From: Sisyra terminalis
Taxonomy: Eukaryota; Arthropoda; Insecta; Neuroptera; Sisyridae
Assembly (NCBI GenBank): GCA_958496175.1
Contig: OY292274.1
Coordinates: 28,807,482-28,871,481 of the forward strand
Direction of reading: 5' to 3'
Length of the DNA stretch: 64,000 bases
Below the pieces are notes generated by a model. That model saw only the letters and a list, made by a program, of their open reading frames with translations, had not been told where the DNA came from and did no database searches. Below are positions 51,250-63,690 of the stretch, in pieces (position 1 is the first letter of the stretch; each line of letters starts with the position of its first letter). The translations under genes were made by a program, and so were the position numbers.

Positions 51250-53413
51250 GTCACTAGCTTTTTATCTTGTTAAGGTGACATTTTCTTTACCTGTTTTCAC
51301 AGTTTGTTTTTTCATTAACCCTAGATGGTTTTATTTTCCAATAAATTTAAGACTACTAAAATATATAGGCTACAGTAGATGTGATCTATTTAGATGTTAT
51401 AAATGTTATTCTTTTTGCCGTTATATATGCAAGTGAATTTATATACCTAATATTGGAGTAAGTTTATTTTATCTTTAGACGAATATTTTCAACCGTTTTC
51501 TTTTCAAATGAATTTAGAACTTGATGAGCATTAAAATTTAGAAAGACAACTTCGTATCGATTTCTAAATTCACCAACTATACTGATTCCTTCCTCAAAAG
51601 TTATATAATACATTTAAGGATATTTTTTTAAATAAAAACAAAACGTGATCCATCAAGCATTCAAGTAAATTAGTAGTATAAATATTTTAATAATTATTCA
51701 AAAGAAGGACAAAGTAATAAACGCGTACTGTGGAGCGAAAACACTGGGTCATTAAATACTTAGCATTCGTAAAATGGGAGATAAAATCGTAGTTTTTAAG
51801 CATATATATCATTACAACCAAAAACGCGAAAAAGATATTTTTTTAATATTACAAGCAAACTGTTCAAATTGCTTAATATTTGTACTCCAAAGAAAAAAGT
51901 TTCCTCTTACTTTTGAAACAAGTATCTCTAAATAAATCATCCTACACATGTACATGTAAAATGAAACTAAGATTAAAATCTGCTTCTATTCGGTGAAATT
52001 GTTTATATCAATATCAAAATGGTTTTAAATTACAATACACTCGGTTTGATCGAATTTGCTAAGGAATATTGATTTGAGATATATTATAGACTTAAATTGA
52101 AACAAATAGATTGCGTTGATAACTACGAATTGAAAAGAATTGAGAAGAACAAATTAACAGGTTTTATCGACTTGTGTTTTAATGATTTTCCATGTTATTT
52201 CAATTTTAATTGAATTATATTCGTCCATTTTCGTGTGCATATATCATACAGACCTTTACACGTTACAAACACTAGTTAGTATCATTCATTTTTTATGATT
52301 AAATATTTGAGTAGTTTAAAAAATAAAGTATATATATATTAAAATAATATTAAACTGCCTTTGCATATCTTATTAAAATTCGATAAGATAATAGAACTTA
52401 TTTGCACAAATTATTAATTAATTTAACTGTAATATATTGCCACAAACTTACTTCAAATAAGCTTTATCATTTATTATACCTAATATACGAATACAAATAG
52501 TTGACATGGAAGTTTATTTATCATAGCATGTTTACTAAACATTAATTTTCTTAAATGATAACTACTTTTAAATAATTATTCTCCATTTTGATTTATTTCT
52601 TCTTAAACGTTTTTTTTTCTATCGTACATCAATTGACAAATGCTTATCAGTTCTAGTCAGATTTATTTAACCAGATAAACGAAGTAATAATCCTCATATA
52701 TTCTAAAACTAAAGTCAGATCGGAGTATAAAATCTGTATCTGAGAGTAATAGTATCATAACGACAAATTAGTGCATTCATTTATGGTTGTTTGGCTTTCA
52801 GCATATGAAGAACTTGAGATAGTTTTTGTTTTAGTACATTATTGTCCACTAATTTAAGATAGAAATTAAGAGTTTGACCTTAAAGAGATCATCTAAACTT
52901 GAGTAAGAATGATAGTAGCGCTAAAACCCAAAATATGGACTTTGGGTTGAAACTAAACGAAAAAAAAAGTTATATCAAAGATTACTATAATAATATCGTA
53001 AAATCGGCTGTATTATATTAGAGTGGAGGACCTGAACTACCGTTTTATACCATTTTACATTGCCGCATCGTAAAATTCATTTAGACAAAGATTACTGCTT
53101 GATTTTGATTTTCCAATAAGGAATATGTACATTAGTCAGCAAAGAAGAGTTTGCCGTATTCGATATTTATTTTTTTTATTCAGATATCTAAAAAAATACT
53201 CATAATATGGGCTGCAAATAACAAGATAAATTAATTATTTTTAATCAATTATTTATTCATTACAATATTTTATTTGAAGATTATACTGTTTATATATGTT
53301 TTAATGTATGTAATAATCCAAACCAGGTTTTTCTGCTAGAAAGAAATAAAAATTGCCATTAGTTAATAGTGGTGTAGGTGTTGAAAATATTTTCAATAAT
53401 GGAAAGAAATACA
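51250..53413. other. Intronic, nothing recognised
   Basis: AT-rich; no exon-like block following the donor at 51244. Confidence 0.5.
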
Positions 53414-54847
53414 GGTAATTTTGTCATATGACGGCTTTTCTCAAAAAAAATTGTCGGCACATAAAATTAGTATTAAAACGTTCAGAACACTTAAAAATGC
53501 AATATTCCGGTGGCGGAACTCTAATTTTCTTCACAATTATTACAAAAAAGCCTAAAAAAGAATGCCATTATAGTAGACTTTAATAGACGTCAAAGTAACT
53601 GCTGAACACATTTGCTTACAAGTACGCATGTGCAATAAAAACAAAGAGATGCACAAATGACAAAGAGAACAAATATGAATTTAATTTGACAAAGCGCCCG
53701 GGAAAGTAAAAGTTAACCAAATTACAGTAAAATATCTGATACGAAGTAATGACCATCATGTTACATAATTTTATGGTACAAATAGCTTTTATAACGTTAC
53801 TGTATGGTGTTTTAAATTAATTCGCGAAATTTTTCGATATTTGGTTGTTAATTCACCTCGAACATCTTCTAATTTCTCCTTTAGTGCTAAATTTTATGAG
53901 GGCCAATTTATTCGCGAATTGAATTAAAAACAAAATAGAAAATGGGACGTTGTCATATACTTATTTGTATATAAATTACTAATAAAAATTTTATCGTTGA
54001 AAAAAATTCTATTTAGTTATTGTTGAAAAAAATTCTATTTAGTATTTGAAATTAGTCCATGTTTATTTTGTTCCTTTTATCTTTTTATTGTTAAACCTTT
54101 GGTAATTTAAGGTAGACCAATAGTATTACGTTGCGAGATTGAACACGAGTTTTGTTTTACGCCAGATTTAATTTTTAATCCGCCGTTTAATATATACACT
54201 GAAAACAATTTAAATTCGTTAAGATAATATAAAAAAAGTGATACGTATATCGAGGGAAACTTTGCGAATTTTTTTCAAAAAAGGCTTTCAGTTTTGAGCA
54301 GAACTCATATGAAATTCACCATAATAGGAAATTATGCATGCAGAAAATTATGTGATATTATGGCATTCAGGTATTACCATGAAAAGTTTAACACGTATAA
54401 TGTTTGGAGTTATCATTTCATATATTTTATTTGATATGGTTTAACTTATACACCGATACAATTTGATAACGTCTCATTCTCTATTTTATTTTTTAATTCA
54501 ATTCGCGAATAAATCGATCAAAATATCATTTTCCCAACATTATTTAACTTTATACTTTCCCGGGCGCTTTGTCATATTAAATTCATATTTGTTCTCTTTG
54601 TCATTTTTGCATCTCTTTGTTTTATTGCACATGCGTACTTGTAAGCAAATGCGTTTAGCAGTTACTTTGACGTCTATTAAAGTCTACAATAATGGCATTC
54701 TTTTTTAGGCTTTTTTGTAATAATTGTGAAGAAAATTAGAGTTCCGCCGCCGGAATATTGCATTTTTAAGTGTTCTGAACGTTTTAATACTAATTTTATG
54801 TGCCTACGATTTTTTTTTGAGAAAAGCCGTGATATGACAAAATTACC
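53414..54847. mobile_element. Large foldback element with long near-identical arms
   Basis: The left arm (about 53414-53720, with a further stretch at about 53905-53965) and the right arm (about 54470-54847) are inverted copies. They differ only by scattered substitutions and small indels. Shared landmarks are GGTAATTTTGTCATAT at the tips, GTTCAGAACACTTAAAAATG, GACAAAGCGCCCGGGAAAGT and TTATTCGCGAATTGAATTAA. The left arm has a block of about 170 bp absent from the right. The 63-residue minus-strand frame at 54677-54868 is inside the arm and is not a gene. Superfamily unknown. Confidence 0.75.
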
Positions 54848-54869
54848 GAAATACAAAACATTAAACATT

Positions 54870-56365
54870 AAAATTTATCATGAAAGTAATATTTTGATGT
54901 AATTTATTTACATGAACTGAAATTTTGTTCGCAATAATATATCACTATTATTTTGAAACTTTTAGTTATGATTTATTATTGATTTATTTCTTCTGGTCGG
55001 TGACAAAACATTTGTAAACGCTTCAATTGGCTTGAACACGGTTATAGAAATAGTTCATGTGAAAGCTCATACAAACTCAAATAGCCACTCATATGCATGT
55101 ATTCGTTGAGAAGTCAGAGAGTAGAGATAGAGATTAAAGGATAATAGTAGTTCTGTATCTTTTACTTTTATATGTTATATATGCATATTCATTTCCATTC
55201 ACAGAGATAAAAACAAAATAAAATCCTAATTTCGGAAATGCTACTTTTCACAGAAAATTTTTGTTATATTTATGATGTTATAACGTAAAAATTCAAATGT
55301 AAATTGGAAATTGTAAGTAAAATATTGTAAAAAATAAGATAATGAAAGTTTGATCCTAGATTATGATATTTCTATCGTATTTTTTTTGTTTCGTTTACTT
55401 ATACCGTATGCTATGTGTTTTTTTTGGATATTACAAAATGTAGATATTTTGAAATAAACTAGTTTTTAATTATACTCAAGTCGCGCACTGTTCATAATTA
55501 ATTTTAACATTTGTAATTTAAATACTAATCAAGTAAAATACGATCTTGCGAAAACGGATGAAAATGAATAAAGTACCATTGAAGTTTGATTTCGATGACT
55601 CAATTTCATGTTATCGATCAATTTTTCTTTAAAGTTTTATACTTTAAAGGCATTTTTAAAGGTGATATATTGAATAAAGTAGTTTTATTTGATTCGTTTC
55701 ACAAACGGTTTATGATCATCTTTCTGCAGTACGTTAACGAGAATCACTTTCAATAAAAGTCTCAGATGAAGTTAGAATTCCCAAGGAAACTTTGTGTCTT
55801 GTGCCACATTAAATAATGCTTTACTTTTGTCTATATTCTTAAGCTCTTCCTTAATGTGTTGAACGATGAACACAAACCACAATATTAAATATTAAGTTGA
55901 TACCCACGACAAAATTAAACGAACTCGATAAAAAGTTTTTTTTTTTAATATTTTAAATCATTCTATATGGTTTTTATTGCAAATTCCAATGATCATCATA
56001 TATTCCTAAACAATGTTTAATAAATGTATTTAATGAAATTAGAATTTTTGAAAAAATGTTTCACTAAAGTAAATTACTGTCTAATTAATTTTTTGATTCA
56101 AATCCCTATAGTCTTCCTTAAATTACCCAAACTTAATGAGTACAAATAATCAACAATACCAAATATTAGTTAAGGTAAAAATTTTAAGTTAATACTAACT
56201 TCGTAAATTTTATTTTAGGGAAAAACCCTTTTTTTTCTATTTCGTATTTTGAAGTTTAAAAAAGGATAATAACAACCAGATTGGCTAATGTTATTTATAT
56301 GAAACGCGCTTATTTTAAGTAACTTGAAACTTATTACATACATATTTAGTTTCCATAGTTAACAG
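54870..56365. other. Intronic, nothing recognised
   Basis: AT-rich sequence with no coding-like frame or paired ends. Confidence 0.5.
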
Positions 56366-56420
56366 CAGAGGTCGCCAATTTTTTTTAATCAGCGACCCCT
56401 ACAAAATATTTGAAATCTCT
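56366..56420 (+). mobile_element. hAT-like terminal fragment
   Basis: CAGAGGTCGCCAATTTTTTT, then GCGACCCCTACAAAAT, resembles Charlie/hAT-type ends. The sequence around 56800-56870 (CCCCCAATCG, CGACCC, CAAGGGG) may belong to the same element, but a clean right end was not found. Confidence 0.35.
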
Positions 56421-57647
56421 CATCCTCCTCATTAAAGTAATTTTCAGTTAATATAAAGTCATATATATTTGTACATTTACTTCATATTTTTTTGTTATTA
56501 TGTATATAAATGCTTTTTTCATCCAATTAAATATATATTTATTTTTGATAAAGAAACTGGTGTATTAAATTAATCAATTTATGTATAATTATTTATGTCG
56601 TTTGACTCAACTTCTTTATCAAATACGACACGTTTCAACAGTTTTTGGCTGTCAATGTCAGGCAATGTTTTATTATGTCAATTTTAAACAAATTTCTAGT
56701 GTTTGTTTTAAATAATTTACTAATTATAAAACCGTTCAAAAATTTACATACGCGGTTAGGTATGTGTTATTTGCGTGCTAAGAACTCTTTTTTCTTTGAC
56801 CCCCAATCGTCCCTCTATATCTAATCGACCCTAAATAATGTTAGGCCAACTTCAAGGGGTATATCGATCATTTTGGTGATCCATGATTACAGGAATAATT
56901 TGTACGAAGGATGAAAGCTCAGCTTTTTTCAATCTTTACTAAAAAAATATACTAACAGGCTATGATTAAGTGACAATATTTTCGTTCTTGATTCGAATTA
57001 TAAAATCAAATATCTCTCTCACTATATGGATGAACGAAATCGTACATTTATCACAATTTTGTATCATCCCCTGTCATAAAGTTGATATATGCTATTATGT
57101 ACATGGGATTCAATTAAAGAGTTTTCAAATGAAAATGAATGTTTCTTATATGAACATGAAGTTTGTTATCAGATGCATTTTAGATGATAACCCACGACAT
57201 TACTGATTCTGATTCACTTTTAAGCTTTCTCTGGCCAATTTTTGCTTCTTTTTTAGTTTTTAATTCTAGTAAAATAATATACATTTGTTTGTTTTTTGGT
57301 TATTTCTATATTTTTTTGATTTCTTCATAAAACATCTTTATAAATTATTAAGTTTTTTACTACCGTGAACTTTATTGACAGTATAGTTATTAATAAAGCT
57401 ATTGTTGTTTGTACTTTGTTTACGACCTCAAAAATTTTAGGTATTATACCTTAGTTTTTTTAAAGTATTCGTAAAAAATACAACTGGTTCTTCTAAAACA
57501 TTTACATAGAAATAAAAGTATTTAACTTGAACCTTTCCCTTACGGTGCCAAAAATAAAACTTATGATATGGTGATGTGTACTACCTATATTTACTACAAC
57601 ATTGAAAAAATGTTTAAAATATTTGAATGTTTACAAATATTGTTTCA

Positions 57648-57946
57648 ATTGATTATAGTTTAAGTTGAAATATATAAATTACTATCGTTATAATAATTAT
57701 TTTTATAAAAAATAAAAGTTTATTTGAATATTCCTGTCACAATTTCCGGAATGAAATATCTCAGCTAAGTTCATCTGTTTCGCATTCTCTCTCTCTCTGT
57801 GAGTGAGAATGCGAAACAGATGAACTTAGCTGAGATATTTCATTCCGGAAATTGTGACAGGAATATTCAAATAAACTTTTATTTTTTATAAAAATAATTA
57901 TTATAACGATAGTAATTTATATATTTCAACTTAAACTATAATCAAT
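57648..57946. repeat. Perfect 142-bp inverted repeat (long hairpin)
   Basis: The left arm 57648-57789 and the right arm 57805-57946 are exact reverse complements over 142 bp, separated by 15 bases (TCTCTCTCTGTGAGT). Similarity continues weakly outward (ATATTGTTT on both sides) but with indels. The arms include ATTCCTGTCACAATTTCCGG and AACAGATGAACTTAGCTGAG. A transcript from either strand would fold into an uninterrupted duplex. No coding capacity. Confidence 0.9.
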
Positions 57947-57955
57947 ATGTATATA

Positions 57956-57958
<3 letters not shown>

Positions 57959-57997
<39 letters not shown>
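57959..57997. repeat. (AT)n microsatellite
   Basis: About 19 AT units directly after the hairpin's right arm. Confidence 0.85.
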
Positions 57998-57999
<2 letters not shown>

Positions 58000-58001
<2 letters not shown>

Positions 58002-59384
58002 AAGAGATACTTAAGAGTGAAGCAAGTGTACCTTGTAATTATTACGTAAGATGCAAAACTAACCTATGTGCAAAAATATCCCATTCCAATCGGATGTTTT
58101 ATTGAACTATTAAAATTAGGATGGATTTTTTGATAAATCATCTCATTAATACATTTTGCTTTTTGTTATTATTGTTATTTTATTATAAGTGTAAACGTTT
58201 TAGGAAGTATATAGTCTCTTATATTTATAGAGATATTAAATTTAAATTATTAAAGGTAGTATGCACTAAATATATAGGTACGTAATCATAGGTACGGAAG
58301 GGTTAAGAAAGTTAATTGAGTACTTATCATGTTCCCATTGATAATAATTGTTTTTATCTGAAAATAATTAAAATACGTATATATAACATCAGGTAGTTCC
58401 GTGATGTTACTTTTTATGTGAACATTGTGTGTCGACGTTTTTCTTTGTATTGATTATAACAAAATATTATTTATTCAACAATATAACGACGTGCTTTATT
58501 CTGTTGGGAATATATCCGTATGGTTAAACTAAACTAACAAAATATATATTGTTCCTCGAGCTCTTTAATTCTCAACTCATTTATTACAATCGATCTTGCA
58601 TACTGCTTTATGAAGCAAACAATTAACATGACGTAAATTCTCAACGATTACTCTATATTAAACGTTTAATTATGATTATAAAATAATATTATATTTTTTT
58701 GTTCAATATTATCATTTTAGTGAATTTATTTGCCTTTTTCAATTGTTAGAATGGTTAATTGCAAAAACTCATTTAGCATTTAAAAAAAATCGTTATAATT
58801 GATTCATTTATTGAAAAATATTTTTAACTATTCCATTTACAGTTTATTGGATATTAAAATGACAAAGTATTAGATAAATAAATAAAGATAAAGGTACACT
58901 TTAATAAAATACTATTAGGGTTATAAATGATGATGTGCTTGTTTCATTCGTCCTTCTGTCATTTTCTCATAAATAAACAGGATCAATAAATAGAAAAATG
59001 CATTCAATATTTTCATTGTCAAATGATAAAAACTATCTTTTGAACTAAACAGAAACTAGTTCTTTCAAAGTTGTTCAATTGTTAAATTAAATATTGAAAA
59101 TATTTCTCAGAATGTTTTATCATTTTCAATTCTAGAGTTTCTCTTCTATTTTATGTTTCAATCAAAATATTAATTCATTTATCCTTGATGTAAGTGTTGG
59201 AAAACTTCAATTTATTCCAACAGGAAAGCAGGTTTCTGCACTGATTTATTTTTCTCTTTTAATACAATGATTTTGCCGTGATTTTGCCATTCAATTTTGC
59301 CGTGTTTCATTGCACAGTTTCTCACTTAAAAAAAAAATAGAAGTTTTTAAGATTGATATGTAGTAAGGTAGTCATTGGGGGTTA
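58000..59384. other. Intronic, nothing recognised
   Basis: AT-rich; no gene or defined repeat. Confidence 0.5.
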
Positions 59385-59999
59385 TCTATCTATTATTATA
59401 AAGAGGAAAGATTTGATTGTTTGTTTGCTTTGAATAGTCTCCGAAACTACTTGACCGATTTAAAAAATTCTTTCACTATTAGAAAGCTACATTATTTCCG
59501 GTGAACATGGGCTATATTAAATTTTCAAAAAAAATAAGGACCCATACTAAAACTCCAATAATGTAACCCAAGGTCTGAAAAAAAATACCAAAAAACATTC
59601 TTTTATCGCGTGCGCTGCGAAAACTATTGGTTATAGAACAAAATAATGTATTACGATTTTGTAGAACATATCATTATCTACAAAAAATAAAGCGACAGCA
59701 TATGTCTAACTATTATAGTTATGTCACAATAAGTGTTTTTACATTTTAAAAAATATATAAAAATGCCACCGTTATAAAAGATCTTTTATTTATACTTGGG
59801 GATTAATCCTTACCAAAATAAATGACTTCATATTTAAGTTTGCTTCAATACCATTATATAACTTTTTGAGTTATTCAATTTGAACATTCCATTCGAAAGA
59901 TATCACAAGTTTAAAAATGTAACTTATTTGAGAAATGAAAAATGTTAAAATACAAAAACGTACCTTTTTGAAATATAAATGTTTCTATACATAATAAAC

Positions 60000-60105
60000 A
60001 CTTAATACAATTATGCGTTCATAGCACATTCGCTTACGTATCTGATATTCAAATGCCTCGCAATAGAAGAGACGTGTGTTCGAATCTTACAGTAAACTTT
60101 TTTTT
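60000..60105 (+). repeat. Possible tRNA-like SINE scrap
   Basis: CATAGCACATTCGCTTACG is weakly A-box-like and GTGTTCGAATCTTAC (about 60078) is B-box-like, followed by a T/A run. It lies inside the large Helitron. Support is thin. Confidence 0.25.
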
Positions 60106-60394
60106 TTATTTTTTTTTTTACAAAATTGTTGAATATAAATCCTTAGAGTTGCTCAATAAGGAAATATTAACGAAAAAAAACAGTAGTAGTAAAAAAAATA
60201 ATTATATTAATAAAGCTTAAAGTAAATACGTTTTCAAAACCGTGCATACATAAAATCGTGTAATTATATATCTCCTCTGCCAAATGAAATTTTAATATTC
60301 GGTGTATTCCTTATAAGAAATAGGCATGTGAAAAGGTTTTTTTTTTTTTTTTTGATAATTTCTACCCTAAAAGAGTGAATTGGGGTGATTAAGT

Positions 60395-61155
60395 TTCTTT
60401 GAGAAAATGTAAAGTTAATCAACAATCGAAATTTTGAATTTACTATGTGTAATTAATAAATAAATAATTAATTAATAATAAGTTTCTGTTTTTGTTATAT
60501 AATTGTAACTACAGCATTTTAAATAACGTCATTTCACTTAATTAGTATGAAAGTTTAGGTAGTAGGTATTTATACTAAATACCATAGAGGCGGTTTTTAA
60601 TTTTTGTTTGTTTTTCAACAATCAAAATTTTTAAAATCTAATTTTTATGAACCAATGATTGTGACCTGGAGCAATGATATATTCTGCTGAAAAGCATTAA
60701 GGGAGGAATTTTTTGTCATATATTTCATTATCATCAATAAATATATAAAATCTTTCATACTAACTTTTCTATGGTTTTTAGAACAATTTTAAAACCAATT
60801 ATTATTACTGAATATAAATAAAATATTCGATTTTACTTCCACGCTTTCCACCTATTTCCAATAGTTTTGTATGTACAACGCCCAAATGTGCGAAATCGAA
60901 TTGCTTTTAAATAATAACTAAAATATAGAAGGTCATATTTTTTTTCGTTTTACATTGTATTTTCAAATATAAACGCATATTTGTGTCGATGAAATTTGGA
61001 AAGTTTTTTCCTTATAGGATGCCGTTATATAATAAGAAAGGGTTTTCGATAATTCCCCCCACTAAAAGAGTGAAAAAAGGGTGGCTAGGTTTGTGCGGCA
61101 TAACGTCTAATAAACAATCGAAATTTCAAATTTCATAATCAAAGTCCGTTAAAGG
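60395..61155 (-). repeat. Reverse copy of the 17647-18400 repeat
   Basis: Paired landmarks with Helitron-like element 3: AACGGACTTTGATT, TTTCGATTGTTTATTA, CAATGTAAAACGAAAAAAA, AAGTGAAATGACGTTATTTA (on the minus strand here). A short module (CAATCGAAATTT with CTAAAAGAGTGAA) occurs twice, near 60370-60440 and 61060-61130. Confidence 0.6.
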
Positions 61156-62133
61156 AGAAACGTTATTACTGCTTAGTATAAAACAAACTTGGGTTATTAT
61201 TAGAAACAAAAACGTAGGGTCTGCTTAAAAATTTAAACTGATAAATATATCTGAAAAAGGTTAAGTTTATAAATGAACTTTAAGTTTTTTGGCTTTCACA
61301 TATTGTAAACCTGAAAATCTGAAATAATTACATTAGTGAGCGAGTACCCTTTGAAATTCGGTGAACTAAAAGAAAATACCGACGTTTTTACCGTAAGCCA
61401 TAGTGATAAAAGAAATTTAAAATGCTCTTCTAGAACAAACGACATACGCCCAATCGTGTATGGTGAACTCTAGACTATCCAATATGGTTTAATGATATAG
61501 TTGAAATTTAGATATTTAATAATAAGTTTATAGATACATACTGCTTATACTTGATTATGGAAGAACTGGGTTTCGTGCCATTGTATCAATTTCAATTTCG
61601 CGGGTATGTTGTACATTGCAATAGTAAATAGTTTTTGGAAAAAGGTCCATTCGGGAATCGAAACAGTGAGAGGGATTCCTACTAATACTCAAAAATCTAG
61701 ACTCTTAACTTCCGTTATTTTGACGCGAGTATTTTGATACTTTTCGACTTTTTTTAAGTCATAATTTAGACCGACTTTATTGAACTTGTGATATTTTTAA
61801 TTTATGTATATAGATGCTGATTGATATATGAATTATTTGGTTTACTGTTGGTATACCTACCGTAGGTATACGCAATAGACATACTCTTTTTAGATATTTA
61901 TAAATATTTTTTGAAGTTTAATTAATCATTACATACAACTATTTTATTCTTTGTAACAGTATATTAAATGGGTCTTTTTAAAGTCGACAAAATAGTGTTT
62001 TAAGTATGATTATGTTTTTCGTAAAACAAATAGGAAAAATGAAAATTTTCATATACTACTACAAAAAGCAAATCTAAAAAGAAAATATAATCTACACCTA
62101 TGTTACGCAGACGAAGTTGCGGGGATCAGCTAG

Positions 62134-63600
62134 TTCATGTATATTGTACACTTTAAGCAATGTTTTGTAACCAATGTGTTAAATCTCTCCAGGGAAATGT
62201 GTAAAAGAAAATGTATTTGAAGGCGACTTATTTTTCAGGAAAATATTCATAAAAAATAAATTTTTAATAAAATAAATTAAAGAAATGTGAATAGAGAAAA
62301 AGTAGATAGAAACCCATTATGTAACCTAATTTTAAGATCCTTTTCTGTAGATGTAAAATAATACAAACATTTTATTTTTCTTCCCAGTCTTTAGTTTAAT
62401 AACATTTTATATCTTTGAAATACGTAAAGTACCTAAATAAAAATAATAAACATTAGACATTTAACATTGTATTGAAAAAATAATTTTGTTATTCAACAAA
62501 GACATATTTATCTTGTCCTGCTTTTATTTAATATTTCTTGCAACCATTCTCTTCATAAACTGGTGCGCTTAAGAGATATGGATTTGAATAAAATTAATCA
62601 ACATGTTGATATAGGAATATAAGGTAATTAAATTTACATTACTAGTAATTAAAGAAAAAGTATGAAATATGGCAGATTACTGGTGTAAACCAGAAGGCAA
62701 GATATATGGTAATGCTTTACAATAACCTCTAATTTAAAGCTTATTGAAGAAGGTATATGAATGGAAACTTATCCTCTCATTCCTAAACAAAAATTTTGTA
62801 CTCACACCTGTTAAATTGTGTATAAACTAATTGGAAAACGACAGGGTTAAAAAGTGTTTCCAAAAAAAGAACTAATATACAAATTAAGTTTATATTGCGG
62901 CTAAATTTTTACATACACAAAGGTCTATAACTTCAATTTAATTATTTTCATCAGTTAAGAGTTTATCGCAAAAACTTATTAGTATAAACAAATTTATTTA
63001 TGAATCAAACCAATCAGTATTCAATTTACTTCTTCGTCTAAATTTCTAGGAATTTCATGTAGAAGAAGCATTAAACAATAGCTTTAGTATATTATTGGTA
63101 TACTATATTCACTTTATCTATAAATGCTAACATACATACCAATAAGCCAATGTTTGTTAAATTAACCATTGTAACAAATCTCTTGACGTAATTCGTGTTG
63201 TTTAGGAAATCGATTGTAAACAAGGAATATTTTCTATTGGCATTGAATCGTTTAACTTGTAATTTCATAGTTCCACTTTTAGTAGTTTAATTTTTGCTGC
63301 ACAGTTTAGTTTTTGTTTGAATGATTGTTTTCTTCATTTTATGCGAATCATAAAAATTGTTAGATTTTTTTTTAATTTGGAGCTTATAATCCACAAAAAG
63401 CGTTTGAACCAAAAATTTCGCAAATTAAGTAATCTAAATAGTAAAGGTAAATCCAAATTTCCAAATGAAAAAAGCGATAAAATATGTTATGTTAATGATT
63501 AGCTTCAATATTAGGGACTAAATGATTAATGAATACCTACAGGATTTAAAAGTAAAGACTGACAAATTATGTTTAACTTTTTTCTACGAAAACATGACCT
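62134..63600. other. Intronic, nothing recognised
   Basis: AT-rich; the frame at 63317-63502 is lysine-rich by composition and shows no domain. Confidence 0.5.
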
Positions 63601-63610
63601 TATATGGAAG

Positions 63611-63690
63611 TTTCGGTTTCGGCCGAAATTGAGACTGATACCGAAATTCGATTTCGGTTTCGAACGTAAAAACTAGTTTCGATCGAACAC
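63611..63690. repeat. TTCGG-rich repeat fragment
   Basis: TTTCGGTTTCGGCCGAAATT recurs in degenerate form up to 63690 (ACCGAAATTCGATTTCGGTT). Such TTCGG arrays are common at ends of non-autonomous DNA transposons in Lepidoptera. Its boundaries are not visible. Confidence 0.35.

Larger units (their letters stand above)
59385..62133 (+). mobile_element. Lep1-like Helitron with nested repeats
   Basis: The 5' end TCTATCTATTATTATAAAG (after A) and the first 200 bases match the short copy at 13324. The 3' end GACGAAGTTGCGGGGATCAG followed by CTAG|T is the conserved tail. The length is 2.7 kb, yet there is no Rep/helicase. Much of the excess is other repeat DNA, including a reverse-oriented block (about 60395-61155) shared with the element at 17305. 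Confidence 0.65.

Noticed and set aside
51050..51436. 128-codon frame across coding exon 3
   Set aside because: It is in a different frame from the Pumilio exon and crosses both splice sites into intron.
54677..54868. 63-codon minus-strand frame, also similar at 53411-53590
   Set aside because: It lies in the arms of the foldback; the duplication explains the similarity without coding.
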